Both the position numbers and the translations under genes were made by a program. Below the pieces are notes generated by a model. It did no database searches. It worked only from the letters and a program-made list of their open reading frames with translations, and was not told the origin of the DNA. From Betaproteobacteria bacterium (GTDB taxonomy: Bacteria > Pseudomonadota > Gammaproteobacteria > Burkholderiales > Usitatibacteraceae): a DNA stretch of 8,890 nt. Location of the stretch: positions 6,251 to 15,140 of the forward strand of contig PQAI01000029.1 of NCBI GenBank assembly GCA_003105245.1, written 5' to 3'. Of the stretch, positions 1 through 8,863 are shown piece by piece; the first letter of the stretch is position 1; the number at the start of each line of letters is the position of its first letter.

Positions 1-1229
1 TCCGGCATCACCATGGACTTCCTCTCCGCGCCCATGATGATCTTGTCCTTCGCCTTCTCGAAATCCTCCATGTCGACCAGGCGCTTGGAGCCGCGCGCGG
101 CGAAGAGCGCCGCCTCGTTCACGATGTTCGCGAGGTCGGCGCCGGAGAAGCCCGGGCAGCCGCGCGCGATGACGGAGGCGTCCACGTCCGGCGCGATGGG
201 GACCTTGCGCATGTGCACGAGCAGGATCTGCTCGCGGCCGCGGATGTCCGGCAGGGGAACGACGACCTGGCGGTCGAAGCGGCCCGGGCGCATGAGCGCG
301 GGGTCGAGCACGTCCGGCCGGTTCGTGGCGGCGATGACGATCACGCCCGAGTTGCCCTCGAAGCCGTCCATCTCCACCAGGAGCTGGTTGAGCGTCTGCT
401 CGCGCTCGTCGTTGCCGCCGCCCAGGCCCGCGCCGCGCTGGCGGCCCACGGCGTCGATCTCGTCGATGAACACGATGCAGGGCGCGTTCTTCTTGGCCTG
501 CTCGAACATGTCGCGCACGCGCGCCGCGCCCACGCCGACGAACATCTCGACGAAGTCGGAGCCCGAAATGGAGAAGAAGGGCACCTTGGCCTCGCCCGCG
601 ATGGCGCGCGCGAGGAGCGTCTTGCCCGTCCCGGGCGCGCCCACCATCAGCACGCCGCGCGGGATGCGGCCGCCCAGCTTCTGGAACTTCGACGGGTCGC
701 GCAGGAACTCGACGAGCTCGCCGACCTCCTCCTTGGCCTCGTCCACGCCGGCCACGTCGGCGAACGTCACCTGGTTCTGGTTCTCGTCGAGCATCCTCGC
801 GCGGCTCTTGCCGAACGAGAAGGCGCCGCCGCGCCCGCCGCCCTGCATCTGGCGCATGAAGAAGATCCAGACCCCGATCAGCAGCAGCATCGGGAACCAG
901 GAGACGAAGATGTTCATGAGGAGCGAGGGCTCCTCCTCGGGCTTGGCCTCGACCGAGACGCCGTTCTTGAGCAGGTCGGAGACCATCCACGGGTCCATGA
1001 TGCCCGGGGTGTAGACGGTGTAGCTCTTGCCGTCCTTCGAGGTCGCCTTGAGCGTGCGGTTGCCGTCCATCTTCACCTTGGCGATGCGGCCCTGGCGCGA
1101 CTCCTCCATGAACGTGGAGTAGTCGAGCACGTTGGCGCTGGTCTGGCGGTTGCCGACCTGCATGAAGACCATGGTCAGCACGATGCCGATGACCAGCCAG
1201 ACCATGATGGTGCGAACGGTATTGTTCAC
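1..1229 (-). CDS. ftsH: ATP-dependent zinc metalloprotease FtsH (partial, C-terminus beyond window)
   Basis: FtsH is a membrane-anchored AAA+ protease that degrades misassembled membrane proteins and regulators such as sigma32 and LpxC. The visible 409 codons read from a GTG at 1229. Residues ~8-26 form a first membrane segment, ~27-100 a periplasmic domain, and ~103-125 a second membrane segment ending in [12 protein letters not shown]. The AAA module follows, with Walker A GAPGTGKT at 197-204, Walker B ending FIDEID at 254-259, and the second region of homology with RPGRFDRQV near 310-320. The text stops at KSMVMP, just before the HExxH zinc-protease domain, so roughly 230 residues are missing (family length ~610-650). 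The GTG start is preferred over an in-frame ATG at 1205 because GAGG lies 9 nt upstream and the N-terminus then matches the family; the ATG would cut into the first membrane segment. It follows rlmE on the same strand, the order of the E. coli ftsJ-ftsH operon. Confidence 0.97.
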   Translation of the reverse strand, partial: MNNTVRTIMVWLVIGIVLTMVFMQVGNRQTSANVLDYSTFMEESRQGRIAKVKMDGNRTLKATSKDGKSYTVYTPGIMDPWMVSDLLKNGVSVEAKPEEEPSLLMNIFVSWFPMLLLIGVWIFFMRQMQGGGRGGAFSFGKSRARMLDENQNQVTFADVAGVDEAKEEVGELVEFLRDPSKFQKLGGRIPRGVLMVGAPGTGKTLLARAIAGEAKVPFFSISGSDFVEMFVGVGAARVRDMFEQAKKNAPCIVFIDEIDAVGRQRGAGLGGGNDEREQTLNQLLVEMDGFEGNSGVIVIAATNRPDVLDPALMRPGRFDRQVVVPLPDIRGREQILLVHMRKVPIAPDVDASVIARGCPGFSGADLANIVNEAALFAARGSKRLVDMEDFEKAKDKIIMGAERKSMVMP

Positions 1230-1283
1230 GTACGGTTTCCTCGAAAAAGACCCTAGCGAATCAGCGGGATAGGGGAACTAGTC

Positions 1284-1320
1284 ACTATAGCAAAGTTCGG
1301 GCGTTCTGCCCCGTTTCAAG
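1284..1320 (-). promoter_or_regulatory. Candidate ftsH promoter region (sigma32-like and/or sigma70-like)
   Basis: On the minus strand CTTGAAA (1314-1320) matches the -35 core of heat-shock sigma32 promoters. After 12 nt comes CCCGAACT (1294-1301), a partial match to the CCCCATNT -10 element. A little downstream lies TATAGT (1284-1289), a 5/6 match to a sigma70 -10, but no good -35 sits 16-18 nt before it. In E. coli the ftsJ-ftsH operon is heat inducible, which is why the first reading is attractive. Either would give an ftsH leader of about 50-60 nt. The assignment is motif reading only. Confidence 0.35.
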
Positions 1321-1338
1321 TGCCGAAGTACCTACGGG

Positions 1339-1393
1339 AACCGGTGTCGGGCCACTTTGCCCATTTCTTGGGCAAAGTAGCCCGACACCGGTT
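1339..1393. repeat. Extragenic palindrome between rlmE and ftsH
   Basis: This is a 14-bp perfect stem (AACCGGTGTCGGGC, 1339-1352, paired with 1380-1393), one C/A mismatch, then a 10-bp perfect stem (ACTTTGCCCA, 1354-1363, paired with 1369-1378) closed by a 5-nt loop. Eight more bases (CCGAAGTA at 1323-1330) pair with 1405-1412 outside unmatched segments of 8 and 11 nt. There is no T-run on either side, so it is not a standard intrinsic terminator. It lies inside the rlmE-ftsH transcript and could form an RNA hairpin that stabilises or attenuates the message. The form is that of a REP-like extragenic palindrome; whether it recurs in the genome cannot be seen here. Confidence 0.8.
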
Positions 1394-1416
1394 ACTCCGG
1401 TTCCTACTTCGGTTCC
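1393..1416. repeat. 12-bp tandem duplication covering the rlmE stop codon
   Basis: On the plus strand TACTCCGGTTCC (1393-1404) is followed directly by TACTTCGGTTCC (1405-1416), 11 of 12 bases identical. Read in the rlmE frame, the gene ends Glu-Pro-Lys-TAG and the second copy repeats as Glu-Pro-Glu-TAA. The gene therefore has two in-frame stops 12 nt apart. The right arm of the neighbouring palindrome ends in this duplication. Confidence 0.75.
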
Positions 1417-2021
1417 CGGGCCAGGAGGTAGAGTTCCGCGCTCTCGCCCCGGGAGGCGTCCGGCTTGCGGACGACCACCTTGGCGAAGGCCCCCCGCAGC
1501 GAGCGCAGGAACTCGTCGTACCCGGCTCCCTGGAAGACTTTGACGAGGAAGGCACCGCCGGGTTTCAGGTGCGCCACGGCGAAATCCCGGGCCAGCTCGG
1601 CGAGCGCCATCGACCGGGCCTGGTCGGTGATGGCGATTCCCGACAGGTTGGGGGCCATGTCCGAGAGCACGGCGTCCGCCTTCGCCCCGCCGAGCGCCGC
1701 CTCGACCGCCGCGAGCCCCGCCGGGGCGGCGAAGTCGCCCTGCAGGAAGGTCGCCCCGGCCACCGGTTCCATCTCCAGCAGGTCGATGGCGATCACCCGT
1801 CCCCGCGGGCCGACGCGCTTCGCGGCGACCTGCGTCCACCCCCCCGGGGCGGCGCCGAGGTCCACGACGACCGCCCCCGGGGCGAGGATGCGGTCCCGGT
1901 CGTCGATCCCGGTGAGCTTGTAGGCGGCGCGCGAGCGGTAGCCCTCCTTCCTCGAGCGCTGCACGAAGGGGTCGTTGACGTGGCGGCGAAGCCACTGCCT
2001 GCTCGATGCCGAGCGCTTCAT
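1404..2021 (-). CDS. rlmE: 23S rRNA (uridine-2552-2'-O)-methyltransferase RlmE (FtsJ/RrmJ)
   Basis: RlmE methylates the 2'-OH of U2552 in the A loop of 23S rRNA, using S-adenosylmethionine, at a late stage of 50S assembly. The 205-residue product matches the family length (~206-209). It opens with the typical MKRSASSRQW, carries the SAM-binding loop VDLGAAPGGW at 53-62, and has the K-D-K-E catalytic set at K35 (AYKL), D121 (SDMAPN), K161 (VKVFQG) and E196. I chose the ATG at 2021 rather than an in-frame start 51 bp upstream: the extra 17 residues match nothing in the family and run into yhbY, while AAGG lies 7 nt before this ATG. Its last codons lie in a 12-bp duplication next to an extragenic palindrome. 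It diverges from yhbY and precedes ftsH. Confidence 0.97.
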   Translation of the reverse strand: MKRSASSRQWLRRHVNDPFVQRSRKEGYRSRAAYKLTGIDDRDRILAPGAVVVDLGAAPGGWTQVAAKRVGPRGRVIAIDLLEMEPVAGATFLQGDFAAPAGLAAVEAALGGAKADAVLSDMAPNLSGIAITDQARSMALAELARDFAVAHLKPGGAFLVKVFQGAGYDEFLRSLRGAFAKVVVRKPDASRGESAELYLLAREPK

Positions 2022-2042
2022 CGGAAAGCCTTCGCGAATCGC

Positions 2043-2072
2043 GTCATAATCCCCGCATGCCCGCCCTGACAA
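2043..2072 (-). promoter_or_regulatory. Candidate rlmE promoter
   Basis: On the minus strand TTGTCA (2067-2072, 5/6 match to the -35 consensus) is followed after 18 nt by TATGAC (2043-2048, 4/6 match to the -10). This would start transcription about 15-20 nt before the rlmE ATG. The -35 lies inside the first codons of yhbY, and the -10 overlaps the proposed yhbY -10 on the other strand. The perfect palindrome TTCGCGAA (2031-2038) lies in the same 35-bp gap, at the expected rlmE start site. Confidence 0.4.
2045..2050 (+). promoter_or_regulatory. Candidate yhbY -10 element directly before the ATG
   Basis: CATAAT (5/6 match to TATAAT) is followed by CCCCGC and then the yhbY ATG at 2057. Transcription starting about 7 nt after the hexamer would begin at the A of the ATG, giving a leaderless message. 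No convincing -35 is present 16-18 nt upstream, and yhbY has no Shine-Dalgarno sequence. The same arrangement recurs before greA and, with a few extra bases, before the transporter gene. Confidence 0.4.
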
Positions 2073-2518
2073 CCGCCCGCCGCAGCGAATTGCGCGCCCA
2101 GGCCCACGGCCTCTCCCCCGTCGTGATGATCGGCGACAAGGGGCTCACGGATGCCATCGTCGCCGAGACGGACCGCGCGCTCACGGCGCACGAGCTCATC
2201 AAGGTGAAGGCCGCCAGCGACGACCGCGAGGCACGCTCCGCCTGGATGGCCGAACTCTGCGAGCGCCTCGGGGCGCAACCGGTGCAGTCCATCGGCAAGA
2301 TCCTCGTCCTCTGGCGCGAGAACCCGGAAAAGAAGGAGAAGGCGCCCGCGGCCAGGCCCGCGCCGGCGCCGGCGAAGAGGAAGCCCGCCTCAGGCCGTCA
2401 GAAGAAGAAGCACCGGACGGCCGAGGAGCTCATTCGTATCGAACGTCAACGATCTCGTACTCCTTCACCCCGCCCGGAGCCCGAACCTCCGCGACGTCGC
2501 CCGAGAACTTCCCGATGA
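2057..2518 (+). CDS. yhbY: Ribosome assembly RNA-binding protein YhbY (CRS1/YhbY CRM domain) with basic C-terminal tail
   Basis: YhbY is a small KH-like CRM-domain protein that associates with pre-50S particles. Residues 1-88 align along their length with E. coli YhbY: the GDKG loop at 26-29 (the GxxG RNA-binding signature), the HELIKVK strand at 45-51, and the closing [11 protein letters not shown] at 77-87. The E. coli protein is about 97 residues; this one is 153. The extra ~65 residues are rich in Lys, Arg, Pro and Ala, a low-complexity basic tail that could add RNA affinity. The ATG at 2057 is preferred over an in-frame start 51 bp upstream, which would run into rlmE and is not conserved. 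The last ~29 codons (125-153) run antisense over the 3' end of greA, so the tail end is partly dictated by greA codons. A sequencing or evolutionary frameshift that removed an earlier stop is possible. Confidence 0.93.
   Translation: MPALTTARRSELRAQAHGLSPVVMIGDKGLTDAIVAETDRALTAHELIKVKAASDDREARSAWMAELCERLGAQPVQSIGKILVLWRENPEKKEKAPAARPAPAPAKRKPASGRQKKKHRTAEELIRIERQRSRTPSPRPEPEPPRRRPRTSR
2393..2422 (-). terminator. Possible hairpin downstream of greA
   Basis: On the minus strand, 7 nt after the greA stop codon, GGCCGTC (2416-2422) pairs perfectly with GACGGCC (2393-2399) across a 16-nt loop. There is no U-run after it, so it is at best a weak or factor-assisted terminator or a 3'-end stabiliser for the car-greA transcript. 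It lies within the yhbY coding sequence, whose Lys-rich codons fill the loop. Confidence 0.3.
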
Positions 2519-2906
2519 GGGCCTTGGCGATCGGCGAGGAGTAGGAGATCTTGCCGGCCTTGATGTCGGCCTCGTCCTCGCCGACGATCTGGTAGGTCAC
2601 GCTCCCGGAGCTCGTGGTGTCCATGAGCTCCACGGTGGTCCCGAAGACGACGCGGCCGTCATCCTCCAGCAGGGCCGGGTCGATCACCTGCGCGTTGGCG
2701 AGCTTCGCCTCGAGCTCCAGGATGCGGCCCTCGATGAAGCCCTGCTTCTCGCGCGCCGCGTCGTACTCCGCGTTCTCGGAGATGTCGCCGTGCGCCCTCG
2801 CCTCGGCGATGGCGGTGATGACGGCCGGGCGGTCCACCGTCTTCAGGCGGTGGAGCTCGGCCTTCAGCAGGTCCGCGCCGACGCGGGTGATCGGGAATTT
2901 GCCCAT
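2430..2906 (-). CDS. greA: Transcription elongation factor GreA
   Basis: GreA enters the RNA polymerase secondary channel and stimulates cleavage of backtracked RNA, releasing stalled complexes. The product is 158 residues, exactly the E. coli length. The N-terminal coiled coil (~1-75) carries the acidic tip with D41 and E44 in [18 protein letters not shown], and the C-terminal FKBP-like domain (~80-158) includes [10 protein letters not shown] and [14 protein letters not shown]. The overall sequence favours GreA over GreB. The ATG lies 41 bp after the carB stop, consistent with a carA-carB-greA unit. No Shine-Dalgarno sequence precedes it; instead TATAAT lies 6 nt upstream, suggesting a separate, leaderless transcript. 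Its 3' end overlaps yhbY antisense by 89 bp. Confidence 0.97.
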   Translation of the reverse strand: MGKFPITRVGADLLKAELHRLKTVDRPAVITAIAEARAHGDISENAEYDAAREKQGFIEGRILELEAKLANAQVIDPALLEDDGRVVFGTTVELMDTTSSGSVTYQIVGEDEADIKAGKISYSSPIAKALIGKFSGDVAEVRAPGGVKEYEIVDVRYE

Positions 2907-2912
2907 GCGGGA

Positions 2913-2918
2913 ATTATA
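2913..2918 (-). promoter_or_regulatory. Perfect TATAAT -10 element before greA
   Basis: In the 41-bp carB-greA gap the minus strand reads TATAATTCCCGC followed by the greA ATG. The perfect -10 hexamer sits where transcription would begin at or next to the ATG. The segment 17 nt upstream (CGGGGC) is a poor -35, so activity would depend on other contacts. It is A/T-rich in a very GC-rich neighbourhood. Confidence 0.45.
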
Positions 2919-2947
2919 TTCGGTTGACGGCCCGTGCCCCGGCCGCG

Positions 2948-6154
<3,207 letters not shown>

Positions 6155-6168
6155 GGGGTACCCCGGGG

Positions 6169-6327
6169 AACGCCGATTTGCGCCGATGTCCCGCCGATTG
6201 CCGCCGATTCATTCCGATTGCTCTGTGACTCCAGGGGTGGCCGGCACCCTCGCACGCGTTCGCATCCTTCGACATCCACCCTGAATGATCGGCGGCAATC
6301 GGCGGGACATCGGCGGAAATCGGCGTT
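6169..6327. repeat. ~160-bp inverted-repeat element in the carA-carB gap (MITE/REP-like)
   Basis: The left arm 6171-6214 and right arm 6283-6325 are inverted copies differing by one substitution and one single-base insertion, and AA/TT pairs extend them to 6169 and 6327. Each arm contains CGCCGAT four times, at 6171, 6181, 6192 and 6202, with the inverse at 6288, 6298, 6309 and 6319. The spacing is 10, 11 and 10 bp in both arms, close to one helical turn. A 68-bp centre holds a further nested pairing, CAGGGGTGG near 6232 with CCACCCTG near 6276. The element begins two bases after the carA stop and ends 14 bp before the carB ATG. It encodes no plausible protein and has no T-run. It could be a non-autonomous mobile repeat, a phased protein-binding array or a long RNA hairpin in the car message. 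Confidence 0.85.
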
Positions 6328-6328
6328 T

Positions 6329-7462
6329 TCATGCCTTGCCCTTCGCCATGAGCGACACGAAGCGATCGAAGAGGTAGGACATCTCCTTCGGGCCCGGCGA
6401 AGCCTCGGGGTGGCCCTGGAAGCTGAAGGCGGGCGCGTCGGTGCGCTCGATGCCCTGCAGCGAGCCGTCGAAGAGCGACTTGTGGGTCACGCGCACGTTG
6501 GCCGGCAGGGTGGCCTCGTCCACCGCGAAGCCGTGGTTCTGGCTGGTGATGAAGACGCGCTTCGTGTCGAGGTCCTGCACCGGGTGGTTGGCGCCGTGGT
6601 GTCCGAACTTCATCTTCACCGTCCGCGCGCCGCTCGCGAGCCCCAGCAGCTGGTGGCCGAGGCAGATGCCGAAGACCGGCGTGCCGGAGGCCACGATCTC
6701 GCGGATGGCCTCGATCGCGTAGCCGCAGGGCTCGGGGTCGCCGGGACCGTTGGACAGGAAGACGCCGTCGGGCTTGAACCCGAGGGCCTCCTTCGCGCTC
6801 GCCTGGGCGGGCAGCACCGTCACGTGGCAGCCGCGCTCGGCGAGGTGGCGGAGGATGTTGTGCTTGACGCCGTAGTCGTAGGCGACGACGTGGTGGCGGG
6901 GGGCGGCCGCCTTCCCATAGCCCGTCGCGAGCGCCCAGAGCGAGCCGTTCCACTCGTAGCGCGCCTTGCAGGTGACGACCTTGGCGAGGTCCAGGCCGGC
7001 CATCGAGGGTGCGGCGCGGGCCGCCTCCAGGGCCGCCTGCTCTTCCGTCTCTCCGGTGACGATGCAGCCGTTCTGCGCGCCCCGTGTGCGAAGGATGCGC
7101 GTGAGGCGGCGGGTGTCGATGTCGGCGATCGCCACGACGCCGTGGCGCTCGAGGTAGGCGGGGAGGGTCTCCTGCATCCGCCAGTTGGAGGCGAGGAGCG
7201 GGAGGTCGCGGATGACCAGGCCCGCGGCGAAGACGCCGCGCGACTCCACGTCCTCGGCGTTGGCGCCGGTGTTGCCGATGTGCGGGTAGGTGAGCGTGAC
7301 CACCTGGCCGGCGTAGGAGGGGTCCGTGAGGATCTCCTGGTAGCCCGTCATCGAGGTGTTGAAGACCACCTCGCCGACGGTGCGGCCGGGCGCGCCGATG
7401 GATGTGCCGCGAAAGACGGACCCGTCGGCGAGAACCAGGAGGGCGGGGGTCTTCTGCGACAA
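6329..7462 (-). CDS. carA: Carbamoyl-phosphate synthase small subunit CarA (glutaminase)
   Basis: CarA hydrolyses glutamine and channels ammonia to CarB. The 377-residue product matches the family (E. coli 382). The N-terminal CarA-specific domain (~1-150) includes [20 protein letters not shown], and the class I glutaminase domain (~190-377) has the nucleophile C267 in GICLGHQ and H351/E353 in FQGHPEAS, two positions off E. coli C269/H353/E355. The start is a TTG at 7462, with GGAG six nt upstream and [14 protein letters not shown] matching the family N-terminus. An in-frame TTG at 7498 would add 12 residues but falls in the U-tract of a terminator and has no ribosome binding site. No ATG or GTG is available in frame upstream. 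It is first in the carA-carB-greA unit, divergent from a nucleoside transporter, behind an ~88-nt leader containing a putative attenuator. Confidence 0.96.
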   Translation of the reverse strand: MSQKTPALLVLADGSVFRGTSIGAPGRTVGEVVFNTSMTGYQEILTDPSYAGQVVTLTYPHIGNTGANAEDVESRGVFAAGLVIRDLPLLASNWRMQETLPAYLERHGVVAIADIDTRRLTRILRTRGAQNGCIVTGETEEQAALEAARAAPSMAGLDLAKVVTCKARYEWNGSLWALATGYGKAAAPRHHVVAYDYGVKHNILRHLAERGCHVTVLPAQASAKEALGFKPDGVFLSNGPGDPEPCGYAIEAIREIVASGTPVFGICLGHQLLGLASGARTVKMKFGHHGANHPVQDLDTKRVFITSQNHGFAVDEATLPANVRVTHKSLFDGSLQGIERTDAPAFSFQGHPEASPGPKEMSYLFDRFVSLMAKGKA

Positions 7463-7536
7463 GGAAAGCTCCGGAAACGGGGAAAACGACGGGCGCAAAA
7501 AAACGGGAGGAGCTTTTTCGTGAATCCCAGGCTCAT
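7348..7536 (-). other. Possible carA leader reading frame (pyrL-like)
   Basis: An ATG at 7536 lies in the 5' arm of the leader hairpin and opens a 62-codon frame beginning [13 protein letters not shown]. It reads through the hairpin and the U-tract (encoding Pro-Phe-Phe) and ends inside carA in another frame. The E. coli pyrBI leader peptide PyrL likewise is translated through its attenuator. A four-codon frame (Met-Lys-Ala-Gly) starting at 7547 ends in a TGA that overlaps this ATG. The ribosome binding site is weak (AAAGCGGG). Whether it is translated is unknown. Confidence 0.3.
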
Positions 7537-7544
7537 CCCGCTTT
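7497..7544 (-). terminator. Intrinsic terminator in the carA leader (candidate attenuator)
   Basis: On the minus strand CGGGATGAGC (7531-7540) pairs with GCTCCTCCCG (7504-7513) with one mismatch across a 17-nt loop, and is followed immediately by seven T residues (7497-7503). The AAAG before the stem (7541-7544) can pair with the first U residues through one G-U and three A-U pairs. This is a complete rho-independent terminator placed about 6-10 nt after the predicted start site and 34 nt before the carA TTG, so it would stop transcription before carA unless prevented. That is the layout of an attenuator. No other gene ends here on this strand that would need a terminator. Confidence 0.75.
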
Positions 7545-7556
7545 CATTGACCCGAA

Positions 7557-7585
7557 ATGATAGCAAATCCGGGCCTCTTCTTCAA
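7557..7585 (-). promoter_or_regulatory. carA promoter (sigma70-type)
   Basis: TTGAAG (7580-7585, 4/6 match to the -35 consensus) is followed by exactly 17 nt and TATCAT (7557-7562, 5/6 match to the -10) on the minus strand. The predicted start near 7549-7551 gives an ~88-nt carA leader containing the terminator described at 7497-7544. I see no second promoter, although E. coli carAB has two. Confidence 0.65.
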
Positions 7586-7604
7586 CGAAGCCCGCCTTCG
7601 GGAG

Positions 7605-7610
7605 GATAAT
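7605..7610 (+). promoter_or_regulatory. Candidate -10 element of the nucleoside transporter gene
   Basis: GATAAT (5/6 match to TATAAT) is followed by TCCCGCACACC and the ATG at 7622, giving a leader of about 5 nt if used. No strong -35 is visible. GGAGG at 7601-7605 is 16 nt from the ATG, too far for a normal Shine-Dalgarno sequence, and would not be in such a transcript. Two small overlapping hairpins (CGAAG/CTTCG at 7586-7600, CGGGA/TCCCG at 7599-7615) flank the hexamer and could be an operator. Confidence 0.35.
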
Positions 7611-7621
7611 TCCCGCACACC

Positions 7622-8863
7622 ATGCAGGCTCTTCACGCGCTCGCCGGCATCGCCGCCCTCCTCGCCCTCTCCTGGGCCCTGTCCGAGGACCGCCGCGGCG
7701 TGCGCTGGCGGGTGGTGGCTGCCGGCCTCGCGCTCACCGTGGCGCTGGCGGGGCTGCTGCTGGCCGTGCCCTGGCTCAGGGACGCCGTCTTCTCGCTCAA
7801 CGCGGGACTCGCGGCCCTGGAGCGCGCCACCCAGGCCGGAACCACCTTCGTCTTCGGCTTCCTCGCGGGCGGGCCCGCCCCCTACGCCGAGACCAACCCG
7901 GGCGCCTCCTTCGTGCTCGCCTTCCGGGCGCTGCCCCTCGTGCTCGTGGTGAGCGCCCTTTCCGCGCTGCTCTTCCACTGGCGCGTGCTGCCGGTCGTGG
8001 TGAAGGCCTTCGCCTGGGTGCTCAACCGCTCGATGGGGCTGGGCGGGGCGGTCGGCGTCTCCTCGGCCGTGAACGTCTTCGTGGGGATGGTCGAGGCGCC
8101 GCTCGTGGTGAAGCCCTACCTCGCCAGGCTCTCGCGCTCGGAGCTCTTCATGGTGATGGTGTGCGGCATGGCGACCATCGCCGGGACGGTGCTCGCGCTC
8201 TACGGCGCCATCCTCGCGCCCGTGGTGCCGGACGCCATCGGCCACGTCATCGTCGCTTCCTTCGTGGCCACCCCGGCGGCCATCGTGGTCGCGGCCCTCA
8301 TGGTGCCCGGCACCATGTCCGACGAGGCCGCGATCGAGATCCCGCGCCAGGACGCCACCGCCATGGACGCGGTCACCCGCGGCACCATGGAGGGAGCGCA
8401 GCTCCTCATCCAGATCGTGGCAATGCTCGTCGTCCTGATCGCGCTCGTGCACCTCGCGAACGCGGCGCTGTCGCTGCTGCCCGCGGTGGACGGCTCTCCG
8501 CTCACCCTCCAGAGGATGCTGGGGTGGCTCTTCGCCCCGCTCGCCTGGACGGCCGGGGTGCCCTGGGCCGAGGCGCAGGCGGGAGGGGCGCTGCTCGGGA
8601 CGAAGACGATCCTCAACGAGTTCGTCGCCTACCTCGACCTCGCGAAGCTGCCTGCGGGCGAGTTGAGCGCCCGCTCCCGCCTGCTGATGACCTATGCGCT
8701 GTGCGGGTTCGCCAATTTCGGAAGCCTCGGCATCCTCATCGGCGGGATGGGTGCGATGGTGCCGGAGCGGCGCGGGGAGATCGTCTCGCTGGGGATGAAG
8801 TCGATCGTCGCCGGCACGCTCGCCACCTGCCTCACCGCGGCGGTGGTGGGCATCTTCGTGTGA
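7622..8863 (+). CDS. Concentrative nucleoside transporter (CNT/NupC family)
   Basis: This inner-membrane protein probably imports nucleosides by cation symport. The 413 residues align along their length with the Vibrio cholerae CNT. The N-terminal helices (~1-60) lead to a gate region (~95-200) with NVFVGMVEAPLVVKPYL at 151-167 and GMATIAGTV at 182-190. The C-terminal transport region includes MLGWLFAPLAWTAGVPW near 299-315, LNEFVAY at 331-337 and CGFANFGSLGIL at 361-372. Ribose-site residues (E333, N365, S368) and the cation-site residues N151, V154 and I186 are kept, with T185 replacing Ser. The base-contacting Gln-Thr of the GQTEAPL motif is replaced by M156-V157, so substrate preference may differ from the model. 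The ATG at 7622 starts directly at a hydrophobic helix. It is divergent from carA, which suggests a pyrimidine salvage link. The symbol is left open because exact orthology to nupC is unproven. Confidence 0.92.
   Translation: MQALHALAGIAALLALSWALSEDRRGVRWRVVAAGLALTVALAGLLLAVPWLRDAVFSLNAGLAALERATQAGTTFVFGFLAGGPAPYAETNPGASFVLAFRALPLVLVVSALSALLFHWRVLPVVVKAFAWVLNRSMGLGGAVGVSSAVNVFVGMVEAPLVVKPYLARLSRSELFMVMVCGMATIAGTVLALYGAILAPVVPDAIGHVIVASFVATPAAIVVAALMVPGTMSDEAAIEIPRQDATAMDAVTRGTMEGAQLLIQIVAMLVVLIALVHLANAALSLLPAVDGSPLTLQRMLGWLFAPLAWTAGVPWAEAQAGGALLGTKTILNEFVAYLDLAKLPAGELSARSRLLMTYALCGFANFGSLGILIGGMGAMVPERRGEIVSLGMKSIVAGTLATCLTAAVVGIFV

Noticed and set aside
213..1256. Plus-strand frames of 333-347 codons over ftsH
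   Set aside because: They are antisense shadows of ftsH, whose AAA motifs are unambiguous in the minus frame.
1339..1393. Intrinsic terminator of rlmE
   Set aside because: The stem is strong, but the bases after it on the minus strand are GGTTCCCGTAGG-like with no U-tract, and ftsH follows on the same strand.
6169..6327. CRISPR array or rho-independent terminator reading of the CGCCGAT repeats
   Set aside because: The units are 7 bp at 10-11-bp spacing and inverted, with no spacers of CRISPR length. Neither strand has a T-run after the stem.
7496..7498. TTG at 7498 as the carA start
   Set aside because: It overlaps the U-tract of the leader terminator and has no ribosome binding site, and the extra residues are not family-like. 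The TTG at 7462 has GGAG at 6 nt.
7497..7550. Riboswitch in the carA leader
   Set aside because: The leader is only ~88 nt and shows one simple terminator hairpin. I see no multi-helix aptamer or known riboswitch core.
7633..8452. Minus-strand frames (302, 138 and 70 codons) over the transporter and its upstream gap
   Set aside because: They are antisense to a full-length CNT-family protein and show no independent domain or start signals.
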